DNA from: Gemmatimonadota bacterium
Lineage (GTDB): Bacteria; Latescibacterota; UBA2968; GCA-2709665
Direction: 5' to 3'
DNA length: 64,000 bases
Assembly: GCA_028874335.1 (NCBI GenBank)
Contig: JAPPJY010000028.1
Coordinates: 1-64,000 of the forward strand
The notes under the pieces are model-generated. The model saw nothing but the letters and a program-made list of their open reading frames with translations, had not been told where the DNA came from and searched no databases. Position 1 is the first letter of the stretch. The number at the start of each line of letters is the position of its first letter. The position numbers and the translations under genes were made by a program. Shown here in pieces: positions 36,002 through 44,783 of this stretch.

Positions 36002-37123
36002 ATGGATCAGTTCGAACGGCGCGATTTTCTCAAAAAGGCCACGATCGGGGTCGCGGGCGGCGTTGCGGCTCTGGCGGGTTGCAGTCCCGCTTCAGACGAA
36101 AAACCCGGCGCGCCCGCCGTTCACACCCGAAAAAAATACGAATGGAAAATGGTTACCACCTGGCCGCCGCATTTCCCCATTCTTGGCGAAGGCGCGGACA
36201 TGCTGGCCAGATGGATCGATGAGATGTCCGGCGGACAGTTGAAAATCACGGTTTACGGCGGCGGTGAGCTGATTCCCCCGCTCGAAGGATTCGACGCCGT
36301 CAGCCAGGGAACCGTTGAGATGTGCCACGGCGCCGCGTATTACTGGGCCGGAAAAGCGCCGGCCACGCAGTTTTTCGCGGCGGTTCCATTCGGCATGAAC
36401 GGACAGCAGCTCAACGCCTGGATCTACAGCGGCGGCGGGCTGGACCTCTGGCAGGAGCTGTATGCTCCGTTCAATCTGGTCGCGATGCCGGTGGGCAATA
36501 CCGGCGTCCAGATGGGCGGCTGGTATAACCGTGAAATGAACAGCATCGCCGATTTTCACGGCCTGAAGATGCGGATCCCGGGGCTCGGCGGCAAGGTAAT
36601 CGCCAAAGCCGGTGGGTCCGCGGTGCTTTCTGCCGGAGGCGAAATCTACACCAACCTGGAACGCGGTGTCATCGATGCAACCGAATGGATCGGACCCTAT
36701 CACGATTACCTGATGGGATTCTTCAGGGCCGCGAAATACTATTATTATCCGGGCTGGCACGAGCCGGGCACCGCCCTGGAACTGATCGTCAACAGGACCG
36801 CCTTCGAACAACTGTCATCGGACCTGCAGCGGGTCGTGGAGACGGCCGCCGCCCGTTCCAATGCATGGATGCTCTCGGAATTCGAGGCCAAGAACAGCGC
36901 GTACCTGGGAAAACTCACCACAGAACACAACGTCGTATTACGCAGGTTTTCGGACGAGGTGCTCAAGACGTTGCGCGGTTTCTCCGTTGAGGTCGAGAAC
37001 GAGGTCGCTGAAGTGGATCCGATGAGCAAAAAGGTCTATGCTTCTTTCGACGCGTTCCGGAAGAATATCGATCCGTGGGCAGCCCTGTCGGAAAAGCTGT
37101 ACTATTCCGCTATCGGCGGATAG
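36002..37123 (+). CDS. dctP: TRAP transporter substrate-binding protein (DctP-type)
   Basis: The 373-residue lipoprotein has a Tat signal (ERRDFLKKATIGVAGG) followed by LAGC as a likely lipobox. The mature part fits the DctP fold: TTWPPHFPILGEGADMLA, GFDAVSQGTVEMCHG, MPVGNTGVQMGGWYNREM and MRIPGLGGKVI. It probably captures an organic acid or similar ligand for the TRAP permease encoded convergently at 37199-39111. The convergent arrangement is less usual than a single operon, so the two may be separately regulated. Confidence 0.93.
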   Translation: MDQFERRDFLKKATIGVAGGVAALAGCSPASDEKPGAPAVHTRKKYEWKMVTTWPPHFPILGEGADMLARWIDEMSGGQLKITVYGGGELIPPLEGFDAVSQGTVEMCHGAAYYWAGKAPATQFFAAVPFGMNGQQLNAWIYSGGGLDLWQELYAPFNLVAMPVGNTGVQMGGWYNREMNSIADFHGLKMRIPGLGGKVIAKAGGSAVLSAGGEIYTNLERGVIDATEWIGPYHDYLMGFFRAAKYYYYPGWHEPGTALELIVNRTAFEQLSSDLQRVVETAAARSNAWMLSEFEAKNSAYLGKLTTEHNVVLRRFSDEVLKTLRGFSVEVENEVAEVDPMSKKVYASFDAFRKNIDPWAALSEKLYYSAIGG

Positions 37124-37157
37124 CAACGGTCGTTAACGACAGATGTGTTGGCGAATA

Positions 37158-37180
37158 GGGACGCGTTAAAACCGCGTCCC
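37158..37180. terminator. Hairpin between dctP and dctM
   Basis: GGGACGCG (37158-37165) pairs with CGCGTCCC (37173-37180), with a short run of T after it. It can serve the convergent genes on both sides. Confidence 0.6.
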
Positions 37181-37198
37181 TTTCCTGTTTCGGATCCA

Positions 37199-38518
37199 TC
37201 AGGACGCCAGGTACCGCGGCAGCCACGTGGCCGCTTCCGGAAAGACGATAACCAGGGTCAGGCCGATCAGCTGAACGATGATAAAGGGTATGATGCCCCG
37301 GTAGATGTGGCCGGTCCGCACCTCGGGCGGCGCGACGCCTTTCAGATAGAACAGGGAGAATCCGAACGGCGGGGTCAGAAAAGACGTCTGCAGGTTCATC
37401 GCGATGAGGACGCCCACCCAGAGAAGGTCCACGCCCAGGTGCGCAAATATCGGTGCGACCACCGGCACGATGATAAACGTAATCTCAATGAAGTCTATAA
37501 AGAATCCGGCGACGAATATGACCACCATGACCAGCGCGAGGAAGACGTGCGGCCCCGGGTCCGCTTCCACGATCAGCCGCGTGAGGTACGCGTCGCCCTG
37601 CAATCCCCTGAAGACAAGGCCGAAGGCGGTGGCGCCCACCAGGATGATAAAGACCATGCAGGTGAGATGTGTCGTCTCCGCCATGACGGATTTGAGAGTA
37701 GCCAGCGAAAGTTTGCGCTTGCACAGAGTAAGGACGGTTGCGCCGAGGGCGCCGACGGCCGCGGCCTCCGTCGGGGAAGCGATACCGGCAAAGATCGAGC
37801 CGAGAACCGCCGTTATCAGCAGGCCGGGAAGGAGGAACGCGTGGATGGTCTGTTTGAACCTGACGGCGCCCACAAACCGGTCCAGATCCGACCTGGGCAT
37901 GGCGGGAGCGGATTCGGGCCTTGTCAGGGCGACGATCACGATCCAGGTCAGATAGAGGCCCACGAGGCACAGGCCGGGAATCACGGCGGCAATGAACATG
38001 TCGCCGATGGATATATTCAGGATGCTCCCCAGAAGCACAAGCACGATGCTGGGTGGAATAATCTGACCCAGCGTGCCCGACGCGGAGATGATGCCGGTGG
38101 CGAGTTCCGTGCGATAGCCTCGTCTGAGCATGGTGGGCAGGCTAAGGAGACCCATCGTGACAACGGTTGCCCCGACGATTCCCGTTGAAGCGCCGAGAAG
38201 GGCGCCGACGACGATTACGGAAACGGCAAGGCCGCCACGCAGCTTGCCGAAGAGCAGCGCCATCGTTTCCAGCAATTCCTCGGCAAGGCCGGACTTTTCG
38301 AGCATGACGCCCATATAGACGAACAGGGGTACCGCGATGAGCACGTAGTTGGTCATCACGCCCCAGATGCGCAGGGGCAGCAGATTGAAGAAATCCATGC
38401 CGAACGTGAGATAGCCCAGGATGAATGAGACACCGCCCAGGGTGAATGCAACCGGAAATCCGAAAAGGAGCAGCACAAACAGGACCCCGAACAGGATGAG
38501 CGGCATGGCTTCGATCAT
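37199..38518 (-). CDS. dctM: TRAP transporter large permease (DctM-type)
   Basis: The 439-residue protein starts with MIEAMPLILFGVLFVLLLFG and has about 12 transmembrane helices. Family segments include PIFAHLGVDLLWVGVLIAMNLQTSFLTPPFGFSLFYLKG near the end, the DctM signature. It moves the substrate in symport with sodium. The start overlaps the dctQ stop (ATGA), so translation is coupled. A longer open frame up to 38965 is out of frame with dctQ and not real. Confidence 0.95.
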   Translation of the reverse strand: MIEAMPLILFGVLFVLLLFGFPVAFTLGGVSFILGYLTFGMDFFNLLPLRIWGVMTNYVLIAVPLFVYMGVMLEKSGLAEELLETMALLFGKLRGGLAVSVIVVGALLGASTGIVGATVVTMGLLSLPTMLRRGYRTELATGIISASGTLGQIIPPSIVLVLLGSILNISIGDMFIAAVIPGLCLVGLYLTWIVIVALTRPESAPAMPRSDLDRFVGAVRFKQTIHAFLLPGLLITAVLGSIFAGIASPTEAAAVGALGATVLTLCKRKLSLATLKSVMAETTHLTCMVFIILVGATAFGLVFRGLQGDAYLTRLIVEADPGPHVFLALVMVVIFVAGFFIDFIEITFIIVPVVAPIFAHLGVDLLWVGVLIAMNLQTSFLTPPFGFSLFYLKGVAPPEVRTGHIYRGIIPFIIVQLIGLTLVIVFPEAATWLPRYLAS

Positions 38519-39111
38519 GCGTCGGTCCCCTGTCGTTCGGCATTGGTGTCTGTCGCCCGCAAGTCTGCGATCTCGAGCAGCGAACCGAAGGCCAGCGCCA
38601 GGCCCTGCAGGGACAGAAGGAAAAAGCCGACTGGTATGGCGGCTTTCAGGATGAACCGCGCGGGCAGTCCACCGGGATCGGGCGAACCTTCGCCGATGAT
38701 AAACGCGTTGATTACGAACGTATGAGAACACCAGATGGCCACCAGGCAGAATGGCAGGAGAAAGACCAGACTTCCAATGAAGTCCACCCACGCCCTGGTT
38801 TTCGCGGAGAAACGATTGTAGAAGACATCCACACGTACGTGCTTTCCATGTTTCAGGGTATACGCAGCGCCTATGAGGAAAATGACGGCGAACAGATGCC
38901 ATTGCAGTTCCTGCACCGCCACCAGGCTGCTCTTCAGCAGGTAGCGCGTGAAAACGTCGTAACAAACGACGGCTACGAGGACCGTGGTGAGCCAGGATAC
39001 GGCAACGCCGATCCGTTCGTTCAGCCGATTCGCAAGGCCGACGTAGGCACGAAGGAGATTCAAGGAAGGGTTACTCCGGAAGCGGTTCGGAACGGGGAAG
39101 CGGACCTTCAC
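38515..39111 (-). CDS. dctQ: TRAP transporter small permease (DctQ-type)
   Basis: The 198-residue protein has four transmembrane helices. ELQWHLFAVIFLIGAAYTLKHGKHVRVDVFYNRFS is the DctQ signature. It is the membrane partner of DctM and precedes it in a two-gene operon with an overlapping stop and start. The region from 39112 to the next gene carries repeats and no other gene. Confidence 0.94.
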   Translation of the reverse strand: MKVRFPVPNRFRSNPSLNLLRAYVGLANRLNERIGVAVSWLTTVLVAVVCYDVFTRYLLKSSLVAVQELQWHLFAVIFLIGAAYTLKHGKHVRVDVFYNRFSAKTRAWVDFIGSLVFLLPFCLVAIWCSHTFVINAFIIGEGSPDPGGLPARFILKAAIPVGFFLLSLQGLALAFGSLLEIADLRATDTNAERQGTDA

Positions 39112-39236
39112 GGCGAGGCCGCCAGAAAGCCGATTTTGTGGCGTAAATTAAGAACGGGCCCCGTCGTTTGCAAAGAAAAAAGCATTGCCATCAAGACGTC
39201 TTTTCGCTTCTTTTACACGTGGTGAAGGAGGAACGA

Positions 39237-39307
39237 AGCTGTCAGTTATCGGTCTTCAGCTGTCAGAAAACAAGCTTTCAGCCGTCAGCCACTAGCTGTC
39301 AGCTAAG
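39237..39307. repeat. AGCTGTCAGC-type tandem repeats
   Basis: Four or five variants of AGCTGTCAG or CCGTCAGCC occur in about 70 bases, oriented as in the 18.0 kb copy and opposite to the 0.3 kb copy. Confidence 0.6.
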
Positions 39308-39361
39308 CCCGGTCTACGATACGGCCTGGCGATATCAATCCACGGTTGCCAGGGCCAATAT

Positions 39362-39471
39362 GCGGGCGCCCACAAGGGACGCCCCTACAAGACCAAACAT
39401 CCACGAATCAAACTCATTGAGTTCCGCACCGACGTTGCATTTGTAGGGGCGTCCCTTGTGGGCGCCCTGCC
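39362..39471. repeat. Inverted pair of GGGCGCCC palindromes
   Basis: A forward copy (39362-39390) and a reverse copy (39441-39471) are near-identical in inverted orientation. This is the most perfect pair in the window and could form a long stem of about 29 bases. Confidence 0.75.
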
Positions 39472-39528
39472 ACCGGCGATACCTCTACCGTTTCTTCCCT
39501 CTCACCGGCCTTTAAGGAGTACTCAGAT

Positions 39529-41412
39529 ATGCATAAGTCGGGTTTGATCGTCCTGCTGGTCGCGTTTCTCTTCGCGGCGGCGCCGGTGGACGCACAGGAC
39601 AAAGTCAGAGTGAGTACGGCCTGGCCGGTGGACGGGGCGCGGCCGGGCGACCTCGTGGCGCTGGCCATCGTGGTGGATATCGATGATGAATTCCACATCA
39701 ACCCGGATCCGGCGCAGGTGGTGGTCGTTGGCGACTTCGAACCCTATCCCACAGACGTCCGCATTCTCGAGGTGGCGAGCGGACTCACCCTTGAAGCCGT
39801 TCGCTTCCCGAAGCCTCATCCAATTAAGGCAGACTATGCCGACGGCGAACTTATGGTGTTCGAGGGCCGAACCGTGTTCTATCTGCCCGTTAAGGTGGGG
39901 GGAGAGGTACAACCGGGTCTTCAAGGGATTAAACTCGAGGTGGAGTACCAGGCCTGTGACGCGTACACGTGTTTCATACCCAAGACGGTCGAACTGGAAG
40001 CGTCGCTGCCGATTGTGGACGCCGGCCAATCCGTGAACAGCTTGAATTCAGCGTTGTTCGAAGGGTTCAGTGCGACCGGCGCCGATACGGGGGCGGGCGG
40101 CGTGCGCTTCGATCTGTTCGGCTGGACGTTTTCGATCGATACGTCATCCGGCGGCGGGCTGATTCTGCTCCTGTTCGTGGCGGCCTTCGGCGGCGGGCTG
40201 CTTAACCTCACGCCTTGCGTGCTACCGGTCATTCCCATCAAGATCATCGGGCTGGCGCAGGCGTCGGAGAATCAAACGCGGCGGCTTGTACTTGGGGGAT
40301 CGATGTCGCTGGGCGTCGTCGCCTTCTGGCTGGCGCTGGGTATAATGATTGCCGGCATCAGTGGATTTACGGCCACCAATCAGCTGTTTCAGTATCCGGT
40401 GTTTACGATCCTCGTCGGCATAATCATCGCCGCCATGGCCGTAGGCATGTGCGGGCTGTTCTACATCCGGCTTCCGCAGGCGGTCTACCGGTTCAATCCG
40501 GGGCAGGACAGCCTCGGGGGGTCGTTCGGGTTCGGGATTATGACGGCCGTGCTTTCCACGCCCTGCACGGCGCCCTTCATGGGTGCGGCCGCGGCGTGGG
40601 CGGCCACCCAATATCCCGCAACAACGCTGCTGACGTTCGCCTCGATCGGCGCCGGGATGGCCGCGCCGTACATGGCGCTGTCGATCTTTCCGGCGCTGGT
40701 GGAGCGGATGCCCCGCACGGGCCCGGCCAGCGAGTTGATCAAGCAGGTGATGGGGCTGCTGATGCTGGCGGCGGCGGCCTATTTCGTTGGCGTTGGGCTC
40801 AGCGCGCTGGTTGTCACACCTCCCGATCCGCCGGGCAGGGAATACTGGTGGGCCGTGATGGCATTCGGTGCCGCCGCAGGTTTCTGGCTGGTCTACGGAA
40901 CGCTTCGGATTACCACCCGTACCGGTCGGCGTGTGGTCTTTGGCCTTCTCGGCGCCGCGCTTTTCATTTCCTCCGCGGCAGGCGCCGTCCGGTTTACGGA
41001 TAAGGGACCGATCGATTGGATCTACTATACGCCCGTGCGGTTCCAGGAGGCGCTGGAGGAGGGCCAGGTTGTGGTAATGGACTTCACCGCGGAGTGGTGC
41101 CTGAACTGTAAAGTACTGGAGCACAACGTACTGCAAAGTCAGGACGTGGTGAAATCGCTGGCGGCGCCCGACGTGGCCGCGGTCAAGGTGGATATCACGG
41201 GCAACAACCCGGTCGGCAAGGCGAAGCTGAGAGATACCGGCCGGTTGACCATCCCGCTTCTGGTCATCTATGCGCCGGATGGACGGGAGGTTTTCAAGAG
41301 CGATTTTTACACGGTTGAACAGGTGCTGTCGGCGATCAGACAGGCCCGGGGTATGCATGCGAGCGGGCGTGCCGCAGTGTTGGGCGTGCCGTCGTACAAG
41401 GAGGTCGAATGA
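39529..41412 (+). CDS. dsbD: DsbD-like thiol:disulfide interchange protein
   Basis: The 627-residue protein has a signal peptide, then an N-terminal DsbD alpha-like beta domain (residues about 25-165). A membrane core follows with PCVLPVIPIKIIGLAQ and STPCTAPFMGAA, holding the two electron-carrying cysteines. The C-terminal thioredoxin domain has EWCLNCKVLEHNVL with a CxxC pair. It passes electrons from cytoplasmic thioredoxin to periplasmic thiol proteins, for example in cytochrome c maturation. The next gene starts by an ATGA overlap, so it is coupled to a dioxygenase-HEAT protein, which is not a usual partner. Confidence 0.93.
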   Translation: MHKSGLIVLLVAFLFAAAPVDAQDKVRVSTAWPVDGARPGDLVALAIVVDIDDEFHINPDPAQVVVVGDFEPYPTDVRILEVASGLTLEAVRFPKPHPIKADYADGELMVFEGRTVFYLPVKVGGEVQPGLQGIKLEVEYQACDAYTCFIPKTVELEASLPIVDAGQSVNSLNSALFEGFSATGADTGAGGVRFDLFGWTFSIDTSSGGGLILLLFVAAFGGGLLNLTPCVLPVIPIKIIGLAQASENQTRRLVLGGSMSLGVVAFWLALGIMIAGISGFTATNQLFQYPVFTILVGIIIAAMAVGMCGLFYIRLPQAVYRFNPGQDSLGGSFGFGIMTAVLSTPCTAPFMGAAAAWAATQYPATTLLTFASIGAGMAAPYMALSIFPALVERMPRTGPASELIKQVMGLLMLAAAAYFVGVGLSALVVTPPDPPGREYWWAVMAFGAAAGFWLVYGTLRITTRTGRRVVFGLLGAALFISSAAGAVRFTDKGPIDWIYYTPVRFQEALEEGQVVVMDFTAEWCLNCKVLEHNVLQSQDVVKSLAAPDVAAVKVDITGNNPVGKAKLRDTGRLTIPLLVIYAPDGREVFKSDFYTVEQVLSAIRQARGMHASGRAAVLGVPSYKEVE

Positions 41413-42845
41413 CCACGCAGAGTAATCATCTTCTTTCGGATGCGCAGATCCAGCGCTTTATCCTGGATGGCTACATTACCGTACAAACGGATGCAATCCC
41501 AGAGACGCACGGGAGGATCTACGACGAGATCGAAACCGTTTTTGATAGCGAAGGTAACGTCGGCAACAATATTCTCCCGCGCGTGCCCAGGATTCAGCAG
41601 GTGTTCGACCAGCCCGTCGTGCGTGGCGCCCTGACGAGTCTTCTCGGCCCCGACTACATCATGAATCCGCATCGGCACTGCCATCTGAACCCACCGGGCA
41701 GCAGCGGACAGAGCTGGCACAAGGACTGTTATGTCTTCGACCACAATATCCGTCATCCGCGTTTTCAGTGGGTGCTGGCTTTCTATTATCCGCAGGACAC
41801 CACAATAGACATGGGCCCGTCAGGGGTAATTCCGCGCATGCAGAACTACAAGACCATTTCAGATCCCAATCCGGAAGAAACCCGGGAGCCGGGATATGCC
41901 ATCTGCGGCGATGCCGGGATCGTGACCCTGATGCATTTCGACTCGTGGCACCGGGCGAACCCGAACGTGAGCGACAACAAGAGATATATGCTGAAGTTTC
42001 AGTTTACGCGATTGCGGGAACCGGAGGGACCCACGTGGAATCACCGGGATGAGGTCTGGACGCCCCCTGAAGACGATGCCAATCCGGCTGTTTCAGCGGA
42101 TGTCTGGAAGTGGATGCGTGGAGAGACCGTCAACGGACGTTCGGAAGCGACCGGGGACGTGAAGGAAGAGGGCCTGTTCGACGAGGACGAGTGCGTGCGT
42201 ATCAATACGGCGTATGCGCTGGCCAACGACAGAACGTCGATTCCGCTGCTCGTGGATGCGATGCGCAGGGAAACGCTGGCTTCCATCGAGGATACGACCG
42301 CAAAGACGGCGGACAACGCGCACGGGACCAATCCAACGCCGGGAGCGGCCGCGCGCGCATTGTCAACCATGGGCGCGGCGGCTATCCACCCGCTGCTGGA
42401 GGCGTTGGAAGACGATCACTGGTGGGTTCGGGCCATGGCGGCGGACGTGCTCGCCCGGATGGGCCCCGCAGCGCGCGCCGCGGTGTTCATCCTTGTCGAG
42501 AAGGTTGGCGACGAACACTGGTGGGTCCGTCGAAACGCGTTGGAAGCGTTGCGCTCGATCGGGGCGGATTCCGGGGAGGTGATGCCGGCGGTATTCAGGG
42601 CGGTAAAGGACCCGGACTACCGCGTTCGGCGGAATGCGGCGCTGTTGCTTTGCAACGTCGGCGAGAAGGGAGACCCGGCGGTGGATGACCTCGTTGACGT
42701 TCTCGGGGACGAAAATCGCTACAACAGGTTCTATGCGGGGCTGGCGCTCAGGCGCATTGGCACGCGCAGGGCCCGGAAGGCGCTGATCGACGAGTTGTTT
42801 ACCGCGCGGTGGTGCGCGGTGACGACGGCCGACGACCTGTATTGA
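41409..42845 (+). CDS. Phytanoyl-CoA dioxygenase-like domain fused to HEAT repeats
   Basis: The 478-residue protein has a PhyH-type Fe(II)/2-oxoglutarate domain (residues about 1-240), with His104-x-Asp106 in SWHKDCYVFDHN and a distal WHRANPN. From about residue 265 it has five or six HEAT/PBS-lyase-type repeats (DDHWWVRAMAADVLARMGPAA, DEHWWVRRNALEALRSIG). The fusion is unusual. The HEAT part probably binds a partner or substrate protein, so hydroxylation of a protein is a reasonable but unproven idea. It is translationally coupled to the dsbD-like gene. Confidence 0.9.
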   Translation: MTTQSNHLLSDAQIQRFILDGYITVQTDAIPETHGRIYDEIETVFDSEGNVGNNILPRVPRIQQVFDQPVVRGALTSLLGPDYIMNPHRHCHLNPPGSSGQSWHKDCYVFDHNIRHPRFQWVLAFYYPQDTTIDMGPSGVIPRMQNYKTISDPNPEETREPGYAICGDAGIVTLMHFDSWHRANPNVSDNKRYMLKFQFTRLREPEGPTWNHRDEVWTPPEDDANPAVSADVWKWMRGETVNGRSEATGDVKEEGLFDEDECVRINTAYALANDRTSIPLLVDAMRRETLASIEDTTAKTADNAHGTNPTPGAAARALSTMGAAAIHPLLEALEDDHWWVRAMAADVLARMGPAARAAVFILVEKVGDEHWWVRRNALEALRSIGADSGEVMPAVFRAVKDPDYRVRRNAALLLCNVGEKGDPAVDDLVDVLGDENRYNRFYAGLALRRIGTRRARKALIDELFTARWCAVTTADDLY

Positions 42846-42852
42846 AAGTTAT

Positions 42853-44682
42853 TCAGATAATTCCGTGCAGGGGGCCGTTGCGCTCGCCCAGACGATCGAC
42901 TTTCCGCGTAATTCGGGGGTCTTCAACCAATGGCGGCGCGTGGTGGGGCTTCAGCCGGGCGTCAATGATCAAAGGCCCGTGACAGCCCCAGTGTTTGTTT
43001 TCGATGAAACTATCGACACCGTAAATATCGTGCGAGGGATTGGACCGGGTAAACGTAACCCACAGGAAATTGTTCAGCGTGCGCGTGGTGAAGTCAGCGT
43101 CGTCCACGAGCAGGATCAACGGAAAGCCCTGAACCTGCTCCACGGATTCCAGGGTGGCTGCGAGTTGCTCCGCCGTTTCTCCATCCGCGGGAGAGTTGAA
43201 GGGGGGCGCTTCGACCGCGAGGATGCCCGGAAGCGCAACCTTCGGATTCTTCAGATCGCCGGGCAGACTCAGACTGCCTGGAATTTCGACGGGCAGATCC
43301 CGCTTTTTTTCGCCGGCCGCGGCGATCACAACCTTGGATCCTTCATTCAGCCCGGTACCGGAATAGTCGAGGGTGTCGATGGTTGTGCGGGTCTGAAAGT
43401 GGAGGTCGCGGGTCCAGTCCACCCGTTCGAGAAGATGGCGGAGAAATTCGGCAATGTCGTGAATTTCCAGTTCCGGATTGTCTTCGCCCGCGACGATCAA
43501 TAAATACTTGGCAAGCGAGCACGCGCCGAATCCCAGCAGCGCGTTGGCGATGGTGAGGATCTCCTGGGGTTGCCGTTCTCGATAGGGCACGTAGCGCTCG
43601 CTCCCGACGGCCAGGAGCAGGGGGTGAACGCCGGCGGCGTCGACGGCGTTGATGGCCTTCAGGCCGGGAAGCTCGACAGGGACCATGGGACCTGTCAATT
43701 CGTGAATGAGTTCTCCGAAGGCAGTGTCTTCCTGGGGAGGCCGGCCGACGACGGTGAAGGGCCAGACGGCGTCCTTGCGGTGATAGACGGTTTCCACGCG
43801 CAGCACGGGAAACTCGTGCGCCAGGCTGTAATATCCCAGGTGATCGCCGAATGGGCCTTCCGGCAGGGTTTCGCCCGGGACAACCTCCCCCGTGATACAG
43901 AAATCGGCTTCGGCGGATATCGTGAAGCCGTTTTTTAGTGTATAACGGAAGCGGCGCCCGGCCAGCCCGCCCGCGAAAGCGACTTCGGGCAGGCCTTCGG
44001 GAAGGGGCATGACTGCGGCGAACGTGTGCGCGGGCGGCCCGCCCACGAAAACGCTCACCCGTAGCGGCTCGCCGCTTTCGATGGCGTTTGTATGGTGGAT
44101 GCCGATGTCCCGCCGGATCTGGTAATGCAGCCCGATCTCCCGGTCGGGTTCGTATCGGTTGCCCGACATTTGAATGCGGTACATCCCGAGGTTGGAACTG
44201 AGGATACCGGGATTCAATGGATCTTCGGTGTAGACCTGCGGGAGCAGGATGAACGCGCCGCCGTCGTCCGGCCAGCACTTTATCTGCGGGAGACCGGCGA
44301 TCGTGGTCGTATGTTTGAGGACGGGCCCGGACGGGACCCTTCGCGGCGGGATGTTCAGCGCGATGCTTGCGATGCCCGCGGCTTTCCAGGGCGCTTTCAG
44401 ATAAGCCGGCGGGTCGGCTTTGATTTCAATCAGACGCCTGACCCACTTCAGCGTGGAGCGGAAGATGAAGCGGGACCGTTCCAGGGTACCGAACAGGTTC
44501 GACACGGCCGGAAAAGTGCTTCCCCTGACGTTCTCGTAAAAGATCGCCGGCCCGCGGGCCTGGTAGACGCGGCGGTGGATTTCGGCCATTTCAAGGTCCG
44601 GATCGACTTCTTCACTGATACGGACGAGGTGGCCGGTTTTCTCCAGGTCGCGTACGCAGTGTAGCATGCTCCTGTAACGCAT
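42853..44682 (-). CDS. UbiD-family prenylated-FMN decarboxylase
   Basis: The 609-residue protein fits UbiD: RGPAIFYENVRG near the start, an FVGGPPAHTFAAVMPLPEG block and the active-site EGPFGDHLGYYS. Here the second acid is Asp where many members have Glu, which fits the family's E/D-R-E set. It decarboxylates an aromatic or unsaturated acid and needs prFMN from a UbiX, not encoded here. The C-terminal CHGPLIIDARLKPH is also typical. It is divergent from the CocE-type hydrolase. Confidence 0.92.
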   Translation of the reverse strand: MRYRSMLHCVRDLEKTGHLVRISEEVDPDLEMAEIHRRVYQARGPAIFYENVRGSTFPAVSNLFGTLERSRFIFRSTLKWVRRLIEIKADPPAYLKAPWKAAGIASIALNIPPRRVPSGPVLKHTTTIAGLPQIKCWPDDGGAFILLPQVYTEDPLNPGILSSNLGMYRIQMSGNRYEPDREIGLHYQIRRDIGIHHTNAIESGEPLRVSVFVGGPPAHTFAAVMPLPEGLPEVAFAGGLAGRRFRYTLKNGFTISAEADFCITGEVVPGETLPEGPFGDHLGYYSLAHEFPVLRVETVYHRKDAVWPFTVVGRPPQEDTAFGELIHELTGPMVPVELPGLKAINAVDAAGVHPLLLAVGSERYVPYRERQPQEILTIANALLGFGACSLAKYLLIVAGEDNPELEIHDIAEFLRHLLERVDWTRDLHFQTRTTIDTLDYSGTGLNEGSKVVIAAAGEKKRDLPVEIPGSLSLPGDLKNPKVALPGILAVEAPPFNSPADGETAEQLAATLESVEQVQGFPLILLVDDADFTTRTLNNFLWVTFTRSNPSHDIYGVDSFIENKHWGCHGPLIIDARLKPHHAPPLVEDPRITRKVDRLGERNGPLHGII

Positions 44683-44783
44683 CTCTTCCCCGAATGAATA
44701 CTTTTGCAGTTGAAGGCATGTTAGCGTTGTTTTTAGGTAAACAATCCGGAAGACACTGTCAACACAAAGGTGAGGGATTACCG

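Larger units (their letters stand above)
39112..39528. other. Repeat-rich intergenic region
   Basis: Nothing coding is visible. The region holds tandem AGCTGTCAG units (39237-39307) and an inverted pair of GGGCGCCC palindromes (39362-39390 and 39441-39471), followed by the ribosome site AAGGAGT for the DsbD-like gene. Confidence 0.6.

Noticed and set aside
37145..38188. 347-codon plus-strand frame opposite dctM
   Set aside because: Antisense; strongly charged composition.
38519..38965. N-terminal extension of dctM
   Set aside because: Lies over dctQ in another frame; the real start overlaps the dctQ stop by ATGA.
40222..41358. 378-codon minus-strand frame opposite the dsbD-like gene
   Set aside because: Antisense of a membrane protein; no motif.
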